Origin: Termitomyces sp. T153 | Taxonomy: Eukaryota; Basidiomycota; Agaricomycetes; Agaricales; Lyophyllaceae | Direction of reading: 5' to 3' | DNA length: 64,000 bases | NCBI GenBank assembly: GCA_018296165.2 | Contig: JACKQL020000161.1 | Span: 17,615 to 81,614 of the forward strand | Shown here: in pieces, positions 32,001-43,099 of the stretch | Layout: every line of letters begins with the position of its first letter | Numbering within the stretch: the stretch's first letter is position 1 | Program-made: the position numbers and the translations under genes | Notes under the pieces: generated by a model | What the model saw: the letters and a program-made list of their open reading frames with translations, nothing else | The model's database searches: none | What the model was told of the DNA's origin: nothing

Positions 32001-33432
32001 GCCAATGAGCCAGCAGCCAACCTGCCCATTATGCTGCCTCCAGACCACCTCCCCCTGTTCTCAGGTGGAATAACCCATGGAACAACAACCCCAAACCCCT
32101 CCCTCACTCCACACCTCAATCAGAAGCAACCCCACTAAGAAGAGTCATCCACCAACCAACCTCCATGCTGTCTCTAAACCACCAGCCCCTACTCTGAGAA
32201 GGACAAATACATGCCCCAGACTCAGAACACACTCATCCTGACAAACTCTGGCAGCACCCTGAGGATACCAGAAACATGTAAGACTCCCCTAGCTGTCTCT
32301 GGACTTACCTTTGGGCAGGAACAAGGAGGAAATGTCACATAGCTAGTCTAGAACCTGCAAAACCCCAACCAAGCACATCCTCAACAGAATACAATACTCT
32401 GGAGCACAGTAAATGCCTAACCAAACACATTTCTGACAAAATGCAATACTCTGGAGTTTAACAAATTCCTACCCAAGCACACCTCTGCCCAAACAAAAGT
32501 CTCTGAACACTCTCCACCATTGAAATCATCCATCCAAACCCTCACACTCAGAGGTCAATGGATTGCAAGAGTAAGCAAACCAAACTTCAAGAAAGTATCT
32601 CTGCCCTTATGCTAATCCAACCAACAGCATAGCTGGCACATGAAATATTTCCCCACTAAGTCTACTACAACAGCAACTCCAACCCTGGAACCCCTGCTGC
32701 TATGCCACCCATCACTGGCCTACCCCACCCCCAAGGACAAACTTTACTCTATTACCTTCACTATTGTCAAAAGAGACCTCTGCCCTCTCTGCCAGCTGTG
32801 TCAGCACAAAATCTGAGTTGCTAGAAGACCTCTGCCCACTCTGCCAGCTACATCAGAACAAAAACCAAAGCTGCTGCTAAGCATACTTCAAGTCCAGAGA
32901 TTTGCCCTTAAGCCCAACCACAAATGCTCAACATGACTCCAGACCTGAGGACACCCACTCAGAACCTTAGTCCAACCCTCCTAGAAGCAAACCCATATCA
33001 ACACCCACCCATCAACTTTTTCAAAGCATTTTAGGAGCCCTGCAGAAACCCCCAGCAGCCCTGCCAAACTCTGGGAACTGTCAGGTTCCGCTGACCTCAA
33101 ATGCTCAACATGACTCCAGACCTGAGGACACCCACTCAGAACCTTAGTCCAACCCTCCTAGAAGCAAACCCATATCAACACCCACCCATCAACTTTTTCA
33201 AAGCATTTTAGGAGCCCTGCAGAAACCCCCAGCAGCCCTGCCAAACTCTGGGAACTGTCAGGTTCCGCTGACCTCAAATGCTCAACATGACTCCAGACCT
33301 GAGGACACCCACTCAAAACCTTAGTCCAACCCTCCTAGAAGCAAACCCATATCAACACCCACCCATCAACTTTTTCAAAGCATTTTAGGAGCCCTGCAGA
33401 AACCCCCAGCAGCCCTGCCAAACTCTGGGAAC
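29014..33432 (+). pseudogene. Decayed internal region of element J (leader to chromodomain)
   Basis: The first part matches the leader of H (37964 downward). Pre-RT linker motifs survive at about 30310-30365 (VPLEYHELTDMFSEGSKE-like) and again near 30595-30680 (CHKFADVF). A small RT piece is seen near 31010-31070, and a chromodomain tail around 33385-33432. No complete RT, RNase H or integrase can be followed, so large deletions have occurred. Apart from these landmarks, 31100-32920 shows no gene that I recognise. The strand is CA-rich, and CpG is nearly absent. Confidence 0.6.
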
Positions 33433-33452
33433 TGTCAGGTTCCGCTGACCTC
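32922..33452 (+). repeat. Three tandem 177-bp repeats spanning the J/H junction
   Basis: Units start at 32922, 33099 and 33276 with an exact 177-bp period and are nearly identical. Each unit is 157 bp of element-J sequence, including the GGAAC target site, plus the first 20 bp of the H LTR (TGTCAGGTTCCGCTGACCTC). The amplification therefore came after H inserted. Confidence 0.95.
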
Positions 33453-34559
33453 AGGGGCTCAGCTGCACTGGGCGAGTCCTTACTAGGCAGGCGTGATCCC
33501 CTTGCACTGGTAACCGAACACTCAAAGACATTCCGGGCCCTGGTGGCTTATGCAGATAGTTGGGGGGATGTGATCCAGACAGATCCAGGGAGGTCCAGAG
33601 AAGTCGGATTGTGAGGAAACGAGACGGTCTTGGTGGGGTTCAGGCAGAAGGCCGTATGGGAGATTCACGGAAGTGAAGGATTAGGCGGCTGTGTGATCAA
33701 TGGGAGCGGAGCCGGGTTTTGATGGGAGATCATTTGGAGCTGATGGAGTCCGGGACCGAGCAAAGAGCAAGGTTTGGACCTGGTAAAGGAGTGTCGGGGT
33801 TCGTAATCGTAATTGCGGAGTTTGTGAGGTTGTTAAGGTTGATGAAGGCTTGGGCACAATGGTTGGACGGAGTCACTGAGACAGCATCAGGCGAAATGGG
33901 ATGGGGTTGATATGGGACAAGAGTAGATTCAAATAGAGATACGAAGCGATAACGAGAACGATAATGAAATGGAGACGAGACAAGACTGGGAGACTGAGAT
34001 AAGACCGGGAGACTGAGATAAGAAAACGAGACACGAGACATGAAACAATCAGACCATAAGTAACGTTAAGCAATATCAAGACTAGAGTACAAAGAGCTAC
34101 TCGATGACTTATATACTGACTACCGGAGGACTTTGGGGTACGTCGGCTGTGGCGGCGGGGCTTGGCGGAGCTTGACGGAGGGGGTGGGTGTCATTGTGAT
34201 CGAGGATTGTGCTGCGCTGATACGTTGATGGGATCATTGGAGAATGCGGGTTGCCCCGAGGTTGTCGTGATACTCCGGAATAGGTCGGAGGAACCAGGGT
34301 GTTGAGTTGATGATGGGTGGCAAAGATCGGGAACAGTGAGGGTGGTTCTCGGGGTTTGGGAGGCCCAGGGTAAGTGTCAGTGGCTGCGGGGCAGGCACCG
34401 AAGTTGGCCAGGGGGCCGTCGGAGTTAGCCGGGGAGGCGTCGGAGTTAGCCAAAGTAGGTGCGGGGCATGGGCAGAAGTTCGGCGGAGCGTTGGGGGTTT
34501 TTTGGGGGTTCAGGGGGTTGATGGACGATGTGCGGGGTTTCGGGGGATGGGTCGTGACA
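33433..34559 (-). repeat. 3' LTR of element H
   Basis: 1127 bp. On the minus strand it starts TGTCACGACCC after a purine tract (GCTGAAAGGGGGGTGA, 34575-34560) and ends GCGGAACCTGACA. A reversed TATA motif lies at about 34108-34116. It has two copies of a 19-bp unit (GGGAGACTGAGATAAGACC-like, near 33990) where the other LTR has three. Confidence 0.92.
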
Positions 34560-34769
34560 TCACCCCCCTTTCAGCGTCGAGACCCTTTGAGACGCGGGGC
34601 AGGACGGGGATCGGCGGGGCATGGGAGTCAAAGCCTAGCAATATTGATCAATCCGCAGCGAGTGATAGCGGCGTGGGAGACAAAGTTGAAGCGCGGCCGC
34701 CGTTTTGTCAGGGTTCTCCTCAATCAATTAAAAGCTTTGGGCGTGCCCTGGGGTTTCCCAAATTTTGTC

Positions 34770-35900
34770 ATGTCTTCCCCCAGCGTTCCAGTAGTCTCTC
34801 CCGCCGATTTAGACGAGGTGGTGGTGTACGACAGTGGGGGTGAGGAGTTTGAGCATCGGTGCCGGGGTAGCGTCAGGGACCGGAGTCGTAAGTGTTGTCG
34901 ACCTTTCTTTTCGGGATGGTTGACAGGGTTCCTGTAGAATCGTCCGTGGTAGTAGTAGTGGATTTTCTGGGGGTCCCAAAATGGACCAAGTTTCGTCCCG
35001 CATTGCCAAAGGGGAAGGGGGCGTCCTCGGCGATGGTTTGGGGGAAGCGTCAAGCCTCCCTGCCCTCGGGGGCGGGACCCAGCAAGAGGCCGCATGGGCG
35101 CGAGTTGTCGGCGGGGCCTCTGGAGTCCTCCCTTTTTTCTCCTGTCCCGGGCGTCCCCTCAGAACAGTTGTCGAGTCCCCCCGTGCCGATTACTTCGATC
35201 ACAGAGGTCTTTCTTCGCAAGCAGGCGGAGGCCTTGACAACGTCGTTGGCAGTACGGGAGGGTGAGCTCCGATGGGCGAGGGAGGATCATGACGCGGCGC
35301 GGACGGAGAAGGAAGCGATGGAGTGGGAGAGGAACACTTTGGTGCGCGTGGTGACGGAGCGAGCGTTAGAGGTGCAGGGTTTGCGGGAGCGTCTGGCGCA
35401 GATGGAGGGGCAGCCCATGGGGAAAGTGGAGGGGCGGGGACGAGTTCCAGACGGGGATGCGTTGTGGGTGGAGCTGGAGGCGGCGAGGCAGAGGGAGGAT
35501 TGGTTGGCCAATGAGGCCGCCTCGGGTCACGCGGGGATCCTTTGTGAGTTGTCTCCCATTCCTCTGTTCGTTATTGACGGTTCATTTTCTGGGTTTAGGC
35601 TGGGTGCGGGAGCATCGGGTCTTCTTGGACGGTGCTTCCGCGGCGTTCGCGTCAATTCAGGATGGGTTGACGCAGGGGTCCGCAGTCCAGCCTCCGGAGT
35701 TGCAGCAGGGAATGGCGCACTTGGAGAGGTTGTTGGCGGAGCATCAGCGGTGCAATGCGGTGGCCCCGGGGTCGTGGTGGGAGGTGGCGGCCGACATGGG
35801 GGAGGCATTGCCGGGGTTGGTGGAGATCTTAGTGGTGGTGCGGGCCCAGATGGAGGTTGACCTGGGGGTTGGGTTGCCGGGGGGTCCGGGGAGGGAGTGA
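34770..35900 (+). CDS. Antisense spliced accessory protein of element H, 341 aa, coiled coil
   Basis: Three exons, 34770-34887, 34938-35543 and 35599-35900, join to 1026 bp (341 codons plus TGA) without a stop. Introns of 50 and 55 bp have GTAAGT and GTGAGT donors and TAG acceptors, both phase 1. The start is the ATG at 34770 (MSSPSVPVVSPAD). The protein has an acidic N-terminus, a basic stretch (KGKGASS...GKRQ, GPSKRPHGREL), a predicted coiled coil of about residues 120-205 (REGELRWAREDHDAARTEKE and on) and a C-terminal helical part ending GGPGRE. Decayed homologues lie in J (39390-40470, minus) and L (about 50680-51850, minus), also antisense to pol. H lacks the cysteine cluster found in those. 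No known enzyme motif is visible; function unknown. Confidence 0.75.
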
Positions 35901-37964
35901 GATGGGTGTGGGCCTCGTTTCTTGTTGCTCTCGGACTTGCTGCCTCCCCTGCCTATTGTATATATAATTTTTTGTACGCGAACATGTCCTTTTCTTGGTC
36001 CCTGGGCATGTGAAGTGAGATTTTAGTTTTGTATGAGGGCAAAGTAAGCGAAACACGCAGGGGTGTGAGAGGGAGTTGAATCTCTAGTGCACCCAGAGGC
36101 GGGGTTTATGCCCGCTAGTGCCGCCTGTGCTGGCTAGTCCCGGGGTTTGTCGGGACGGGGCAGGGCATCGCAGGGAGGGCTCCCGGGGTCCGGCGGGGGT
36201 GGCGGGATTTCTCCAGTGGAGTCCCATGGCATTTTGGGTGTTATTTGAGTTTGATTCTCGGAAATTCCGCCTGGGGGTGTAGGGGTTCTCGTTTGTCTGC
36301 GGCGGGGACGTGCGCCGTATTGGTATCAGAGGGTGGACCTTCAAATTTTTCACAGTGCCCAGCGGGTTCGGGGCTTTGGTTGTTCTGGCAGTGCGGTTGG
36401 TGGGGGGGCAATGGAGGTCTTCCCATGGTCTGGCCCTTATGCCAGCACTGGTGGTGAGGGCGGTGGGGCCTTCTTCATTGGCGGGGTTTGGTGAGGCGAG
36501 GTTCGTCCTCACGGCATAGTTGGTCCGGGTCGGGGTCGTGTTCCGGAGTGTTGCGTCTGGGGGCGGGCATGTTTTGAGTGGTGCTTTGGTGTGCTCTGGA
36601 GTGTCGATGACCGAGGGGGTAGGATGCGGGGTGATCAGCCCCAACCAGTTCCTTTGGGCCCAGGGCTGAAATTTGGGGTTCCGGATCATCATTTGTGTTC
36701 CGGAGCGGCCCGGAGATTTGTTGCAAGTGTGGGGGTGGCAGTGGGGAGAGGCACTGCTTGCTTTTCTGGAGGCTCCGATGATGTGGTCCCTGTTCCGCGG
36801 ACATATTCTGGTGTAGGGATGGGATTTGGAGTGGGTGGTGATTTCTGTCGCAGAGTTGGGGCTACCAAGGCATCATTGTCAAGCTGGCACTGTGAGTTCT
36901 CTTGATCAAATGTCATGGTCGGAGCGGAGGCCCTGGAGTCATGTCACCAGGGTCCGGAGCTGTGTTGAAGGGTTTGGAGGGGTCTGGGTCAGACAGTTTT
37001 GGGCTGGCGCGGGGTTGTTTGGGTTGTCAAGCCAGGTGGGGGAGGTCCCTTGAGGATATCGGAGCATGTGCCCTTTGGGTCGTCAGGTTGCTTAAACGGC
37101 TGATTGTTGTTTTCGGGATGATGGTGGGGCTTCTCCCTCCCTTATATGAACATGTCAGCGAATTTAGAGTACTTAGGGAACTACTTCGTATAGGGTCCTT
37201 TTTCCTATAGTTAGTTTGGGGTGGCTCCTATGCTGGGGATTCCTTCGTGGGTGGTGGCGTAGTCTGGTGGTGGAGCTTAGGCTCGGGGTGGCATGCAGGG
37301 GGGGGGGTTTTGGTGTCCAGGGTCCTCATTGTCGGGGGCTCCGGATTGTGTGGGGGAGGGTGGTGAAATAGTGGCATGGTCCGGAGTTGTCCCTTGTCAG
37401 AAGTGGGGTGCCATGGTTCTCCTTATTAACGTCTAGAGGCTCGGGGATGTTTTGGTCTTGTTCCGGGGTTGTTGGGGTCGGGTCGGAGGTGTCGGGGCCC
37501 CTTCATTTGTTGGGCGGAGGTGACGGCCGAATCAATCGAGGTCCAGAAGCAGGTCCTGGGGTTGGAGCGTAGCCTAGGTCTGAACTTCTTGTTCGGTGGT
37601 TGGGGTTGTTGGGTCTAGCTTAATTTTGGTGGTTTTGGGGTTAGTTGTCAGAGGGTTTAGTTCCTCGGAAAGGGGGGGTCGGGGTGAGGGTCGGGGGTCA
37701 ATAGTAGGGTTCGGTGATGTTGTCGGTGTTTAATCACATCCATGGGAGGGTGTTCGTGGGGGAGCCATTGTATGGAAGTAACTGGAGTGGAGGGGACGTT
37801 TGGTGTCAGATCCGCAACTCAATGTCCCTCAGCAAGTTGGGCAGGGCCATATGAATCATAAGGGTTTCCAGGCATGGGTAGACCATAGACATTGGAGTTA
37901 TTTGATCGTGTGTGCAGAGATAATGCGGGCATCATGGACAGGGTAAGGTAGAGTCTTGATATTA
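35901..37964 (-). pseudogene. Pol-deleted internal region of element H
   Basis: Downstream of the accessory gene's stop, bases 35900-36130 match the equivalent interval of L (50600-50450 reversed). A chromodomain-tail trace follows (about 36230-36130). A 202-codon minus-strand frame (36692-36084) is proline- and threonine-rich without motif. The pre-RT linker remnant (KFADMF-like) lies at about 37208-37130, and the leader next to the LTR matches 29014 onward. No RT, RNase H or integrase motif was found on either strand. Confidence 0.6.
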
Positions 37965-39109
37965 TGTCAGGTTCCGCTGACCTCAGGGGCTCAGCTGCAC
38001 TGGGCGAGTCCTTACTAGGCAGGCGTGATTCCCTTGCACTGGTAACCAAACACTCGAAGACGTTCTGGGCCCTGGTGGCTTGTGCAGATAGTTGGGGGGA
38101 TGTGATCCAGACAGATCCAGGGAGGTCCAGAGAAGTCGGATTGTGAGGAAACGAGACGGTCTTGGTGGGGTTCAGGCAGAAGGCCGTACGGGAGATTCAC
38201 AGAAGCAAAGGATTAGGCGGCTGTGTGATCAATGGGAGCGAGCTGGGTTTTGATGGGAGATCATTTGGAGCTGATGGAGTCCGGGACCGAGCGAAGAGCG
38301 AGGTTTGGACCTGGTAAAGGAGTGTCGGGGTTCGTAATCGTAATTGCGGAGTTTGTGAGGTCGTTAAGGTTGATGAAGGCTTGGGCACAATGGTTGGACG
38401 GAGTCACTGAGACAGCGTCAGGCGAAATGGGATGGGGTTGATATGGGACAAGAGTAGATTCAAATAGAGATACGAAGCGATAACGAGAACGATAATGAAA
38501 TGGAGACGAGACAAGACCGGGAGACTGAGATAAGACCGGGAGACTGAGATGAGACCGGGAGACTGAGATAAGAAAACGAGACACGAGACATGAAACAATC
38601 AGACCATAAGTAACATTAAGCAATATCAAGACTAGAGTACAAAGAGCTACTCGATGACTTATATACTGACTACCGGAGGACTTTGGGGTACGTCGGCTGT
38701 GGCGGCGGGGCTTGGCGGAGCTTGACGGAGGGGGTGGGTGTCATTGTGATCGAGGATTGTGCCGCGCTGATACGTTGATGGGATCATTGGAGAACGCGGG
38801 TTGCCCCGAGGTTGTCGTGATACTCCGGAATAGGTCGGAGGAACCAGGGTGTTGAGTTGATGATGGGTGGCAAAGATTGGGAACAGCGGGGGTGGTTCTC
38901 GGGGTTTGGGAGGCCCAGGGTAAGTGTCAGTGGCTGCGGGGCAGGCACCGAAGTTGGCCAGGGGGCCGTCGGAGTTAGCCAGGGAGGCGTCAGAGTTAGC
39001 CGAAGTAGGCACGGGGCATGGGCAGAAGTTCGGCAGAGCGTTGGGGGTTTTTTGGGGGTTCAGGGGGTTGATGGACAATGTGTGGAGTTTCGGGGGACAG
39101 GTTGTGACA
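37965..39109 (-). repeat. 5' LTR of element H
   Basis: 1145 bp. On the minus strand it runs from 39109 (TGTCACAACCTG) to 37965 (ending CCTGACA). It differs from the 3' LTR by scattered single bases and one extra 19-bp unit near 38517-38570. The high similarity indicates a recent insertion. Confidence 0.92.
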
Positions 39110-39389
39110 GGAACCCCACCTGCAATGCTCTGCCAAGCCCCTGGCAACCCCAGAACTGGTTGACAACAAATGCCATTAGTGGGCTTAACCCCTACCTTTT
39201 GGATTTACTAGGTGTTCAACTCCCCCAAACAACTCCCTGCATGCTTTACTTCCTCATCCCTCACAGAATCTGAAATTTCCTTTGTTTCACACCAGCTGGC
39301 TCAAAACATGGGAACTCATTATATATGTTTGTGAAATTACAAAATATTACCAAGCAGGTCTATGGATGGCATGAAGCATCAAGGAACAT

Positions 39390-40470
39390 AGAGTCTAGTC
39401 CCCTCACTCCTTCTCCCCCTCTAGAATCCCTCCCCCCACTATCCCAACTCCTAGGTCTACTTCCATCTGTGCCTTCACCACCACCAGTACCTCTGCAAGC
39501 CCAGGCAGTTCCTCTCCTGCATCTGCCACCACCTTCTACCATGACTCCAGGGCTACCACATTATACCACTGGTGTCCCACTAACAACTGCCCCATCCTCA
39601 CCACTCCCTGGTCCACCCCCTGATCTAATTCTGGCAGATGGTCTGTGGACACCTGCACCAACCTGTCCTGGATCAATGCAAATGTAGCAGAGGCCCCATC
39701 CAGGAGGACCCAGTGCTCCTGAACTCAGTCTGCCTCAAACTCATCAGCAGAGGTCAGGAAGAAGAGAAAGACACTTACACAACATTCCTGTGTGCTCCAA
39801 GGCTGCCTGGCTAACCAACCATTCCTCCAGCCACCTCCCAGCCTCCACCTCCATCAACAACAAACCCCCTTCCAACAGGGCCTGCCATCCCTCTGCCTCC
39901 TCTATGGACCACACCTTCAACTGTATCAGGCATTCCTGCAAGCCCTGCACTTCCAATGCCCTTGCCATGGTCATCTGCACTGCTGTGTTGTAGTTCTGCT
40001 GCAGCATGTCTCTCTTCCTCTGCTCTATGTCTTGGTCCTCCCCTGCCCTCCAGAGCTCTCCTTCCCATGCAGTCAATATGCTTAACAAGGCCTCCACCTA
40101 TCAACAGAGAAACAGTTTGGTGATCAAGGGCACAGGCTTAGGAGAGCTTAATAGACATCTCAGCAGTGCACCCAAGCTGGGAGAGTAGATGTGAGGGCCA
40201 GGGGGACCTGCCATCAACTCCTGGCTCTGTGGCCTCTTGCTGGGCCCTGCCTCAGGCAGTGGGGAGGCCCTCCACTTCTTCTTGTCCAGAAACACTGGAG
40301 CCCACTCCTTCTGCCCACTCTACAGGAGTTCCACCTTCCTCACCAGCCACCCCACACTCACCTTGCTCTCCAAACCCAATCCTGTGAGAGGAACACTTGC
40401 CAGTCCAAGTGCTCCACCAACTGGCCCAAAAGGGTACAATGTACAAGCTTTTGGACATGCTAACTGGCTC
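39390..40470 (-). pseudogene. Accessory gene of element J, coiled-coil exons (decayed)
   Basis: Minus-strand frames align with the H protein: a GPSKRPQSQELMAGPPGPHIYSP segment (about 40255-40185), the coiled coil with WEGELWRAGEDQD, ALEVQGLQECLIQL and WLVSQAALEHTGML (about 40065-39780), then a C-terminal piece in other frames near 39660-39400. Stops and frame changes are frequent. The upstream exons, including the cysteine cluster, lie at 45191-46039 on the far side of element C. Sequence 39115-39330 is the interval between chromodomain and accessory gene; 40471-40745 holds nothing further that I recognise. Confidence 0.7.
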
Positions 40471-40745
40471 TATATATAGTGAAGTGGTCCTCTTATATCA
40501 GCCCCTTTTTCTAGAAGTGGACAACCTGGCTACCTTCAGCAGAAAGGTCACACATCTGTTAGAATGGAAGCTGGACTAGAGAAAAGACTACACTATATAA
40601 TATAGTTACCCCCCAGGCATTGCCTGTAAGCCACAGTCAAGTTTCTCTTTTTAATGCATAGCATCAAAGGTACTATCACATGACTAGGCTAACAACTTCT
40701 AATCACATGGCTCCAAATAAAGTGCATCTTAGGAGAATTGAATGA

Positions 40746-40976
40746 TGTCAGGGAACTGCCAATACACATGTTTGATTGTGTGTTTGGTCACATGATCAGT
40801 TGCCATGTGTGTTCTGTGCAGAACCCACATAGCAAGGTATGCACATGTTTGGCAAGGTCATGTGACTGGAGTAGATCTTCTGAACCCTAGCATTGGAGAT
40901 CCTCAGACTTGTTCTCTTTGGATCTCCCTCTGCCAGTTGTTCGATTGAGCTACAGCCTCTGGAGGTTGCCCTTATA
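40746..40976 (+). repeat. 5' LTR of element C
   Basis: 231 bp, starting TGTCAGGGAACTGCC and ending at CCCTTATA. It has single copies of two segments that are duplicated in the 3' LTR, which explains the length difference. Confidence 0.8.
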
Positions 40977-41162
40977 GCAGAACAAGTCTCCAGATTTGGT
41001 CTGAGAGCCCCTTCTTTAATTACCTGAGCTTCTACTTGGTCCCTCAAGAGGTCTCTCCTCCACCAGTGTCTTAGTGCTCCCCATGCTTCTCTTATGACCT
41101 AGCCAACCTCTTCAGTACCTCCCCCTGATGCTTCAAGCCCCCAGAACAATGCCTGGAGTCAT

Positions 41163-42290
41163 TTGCTATCCCTAGAAACACAGGTCCAACTTACCCAAGC
41201 CTGCCTTACTTCTCACATGGCTGAACTCACTGGACTCCATCAAACTACTGAAGCAGTGTTCCTATCTCTTCAAGCCCTCTTAAAACATCTTCCCCTTGCT
41301 CTTACCACACCTCCTATGCCCTTAGCAGATACAGAACAGTTTGTGTCTGCACCTAGCTCTAGCTTTTTAGCTCCAACTGCTGCAGAATAGTTTGTGTCTG
41401 CATCTAGTTCAGGCCTTTCAGCTCCCCATTCCAAACTCCCTCATTCTGCACTCCCTGACATGTATGACAGAGATTGTAAGGCTGGAGAATGTTTCCTCCA
41501 GTCCTGTATCATCTATATCCAACTAAGTGGTGAAGCCTTCACCTTAAATGCCTTGAAAATTGCCTGGGTTCTCTTCTACATGAAGGCTGGCCAAGCTTCA
41601 ACCTATGCCCTGCATATCTTTTGATGCCCAAGAGGAGTTGAGAGCTTCTCTGGCTGGATGGAGTTTGAAAAGGAGTTCTGAGCTGAGTTCTTCCCCCTTG
41701 ACCTTGCCAAAACTGCAGCTCTTTTCCTTTGAGACCAAACCCAGTATGGTCAAGGAAAGTGGTCACTTGATGAGTACATTGACTCTTTTCATGCCTTAGT
41801 TGAATAGGCGGGATATCCAGATGGTCTGCAACTCTGCCTGACCTTCTGTAATGGACTCCATCCTTTGCTTATAGATTGCATTGACAGTATGGCAGAGGGG
41901 AGCCCAGATGATGAGCATGTTGACACCTGATACAAGGTGGCATGTGAGTAGTGGCAGTTGATGGAACTGCAATGTGAGCAGCAGCAGATGCAGCCCTCAT
42001 CATCTCCTTTCTCTCATGGAGGGTTCTCTCTCTGAGCTCCTCCTTCCATGCCTGTTCAAGCAGCCCTGCAAACAGGTGCAATGTTTCCCCTTCCATCCCA
42101 TGTTGCTCCCTTGCATTCCTTGCCCCAAGGAGTCCCAATGAATGTGGATGCCTCCCAACAGTGGTCCTCTACTCCCCTACTGTGTCAATGCTGTGAAAAG
42201 GCTGGCTACTTTGCCTGCTACTGTTCTCAAGGACTAGAGTCCTGCTACCTGTCAGCGTCAGAGCAAGAAGAGTTGCTCATCTAACTCCTA
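41163..42290 (+). pseudogene. Gag of element C (decayed)
   Basis: A leader coiled-coil-like segment (LETQVQLTQACLTSHMAELTGLHQ) is followed by a serine/proline linker and the capsid-like domain at 41450-41960: GECFLQSCIIYIQLSGEAFTL, FEKEF, QYGQGKWSLDEYIDSF. It ends with a zinc knuckle near 42180 reading CQCCEKAGYFACYC. The histidine of the CCHC pattern is tyrosine here (CAC to TAC, a C-to-T change), which should disturb zinc binding. Stops near 41622, 41680 and 41805 break the gene. Confidence 0.8.
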
Positions 42291-42638
42291 GCAGCCTGGA
42301 ATACCACAGGAGCCCCCTCTCCAGATGCACCTATTGCTGTCCATTCTGATGAAGTAGTGAATGTATTGGAGGAGGTTTCTATGGAGTCTGAGGATTTTTA
42401 AAAGGGCAACAGATGACCAGTATGCCCCCATTGCCCAGTACTAATCATTTCACCCCCCTGACCATAGAATCAAATATATCTGTTGCCATTGTTGATACTA
42501 TGCCTGAAACAATAAGCCCCTCCTCAGATGTGCAAACTCCCTCTCCAGCCAAAGTCTCAGCTGAAAATGCACCCCCTAGTCCATGCCTCCAGTTTCCTGC
42601 CTGGGAACACTGTCTCCCCCATTATTATGTTGTTGCTT

Positions 42639-42990
42639 CCACCCCTTCTATCCACTCTCTGAAGCTACAGGTGGAAATTGAGACAACAGACACCCAGCAG
42701 ATCTGAAGTGTGGTTGCTCTCCTTGACAGTGGGGCAACAGGCCTCTTTCTTGACATGGACTACATGCAATGACACCACCTCACCACTTTCCCCCTTTCCT
42801 GTCCCATCCCTGTATACAATGTTGGTGGCATGCTCAATGCAGCTGGCTCTATTTGCTCTGTAGTAGACCTGGTCCTCTGCTACCAAGACCACCAGAGCAA
42901 GCTGCTTTTGCCATTACTAGTTTGGGAAAGCAAGACATGATCTTGAGGTTCACCTGGCTACATGAACACAACCCAGAAATTGACTGGACT
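42639..42990 (+). pseudogene. Protease of element C (decayed)
   Basis: The frame holds TTDTQQI, VVALLDSGATGLFLDMDYMQ with an intact DSG (about 42724-42732), PIPVYNVGGM and SVVDLVLCYQDH. Stops after TTDTQQI and MDYMQ disrupt it. The domain matches copies 1 and K. Confidence 0.75.
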
Positions 42991-43099
42991 AAGGGTGAGG
43001 TGAAAATGAGTTGTTGCCCCTGTTGCTGCACTACCTGTGCATAAGAAGCCCACCAGGAGCAGAGAGCCAAGGTTTGTGAGCATGCTGCTGTGCATGCCT

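Larger units (their letters stand above)
33433..39109 (-). mobile_element. Young non-autonomous gypsy-derived element H with intact antisense gene
   Basis: LTRs at 33433-34559 and 37965-39109 are very similar over their lengths. The element is flanked by a perfect 5-bp duplication GGAAC (33428-33432 and 39110-39114). It lies in minus orientation inside element J. CpG dinucleotides are abundant, unlike every neighbouring repeat. The internal region keeps the leader, a trace of the pre-RT linker (about 37208-37130) and a chromodomain tail (about 36230-36130), but RT, RNase H and integrase are gone. The antisense accessory gene at 34770-35900 is open. It would need enzymes supplied by an autonomous relative. 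Confidence 0.9.

Noticed and set aside
32922..33452. Three regular repeats considered as a centromeric satellite or CRISPR array
   Set aside because: The units are directly adjacent with no spacers, only three occur, and each includes the H LTR edge, so local triplication explains them.
34374..34937. 187-codon plus-strand frame starting in the H LTR
   Set aside because: Only its last part, from the ATG at 34770, belongs to the accessory gene; upstream codons lie in LTR sequence and are not conserved.
36084..36692. 202-codon minus-strand open frame in element H
   Set aside because: It is proline/threonine-rich with no motif, and partly overlaps the chromodomain-tail remnant in another frame. 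CpG-rich sequence has few stops, so length alone is weak evidence.
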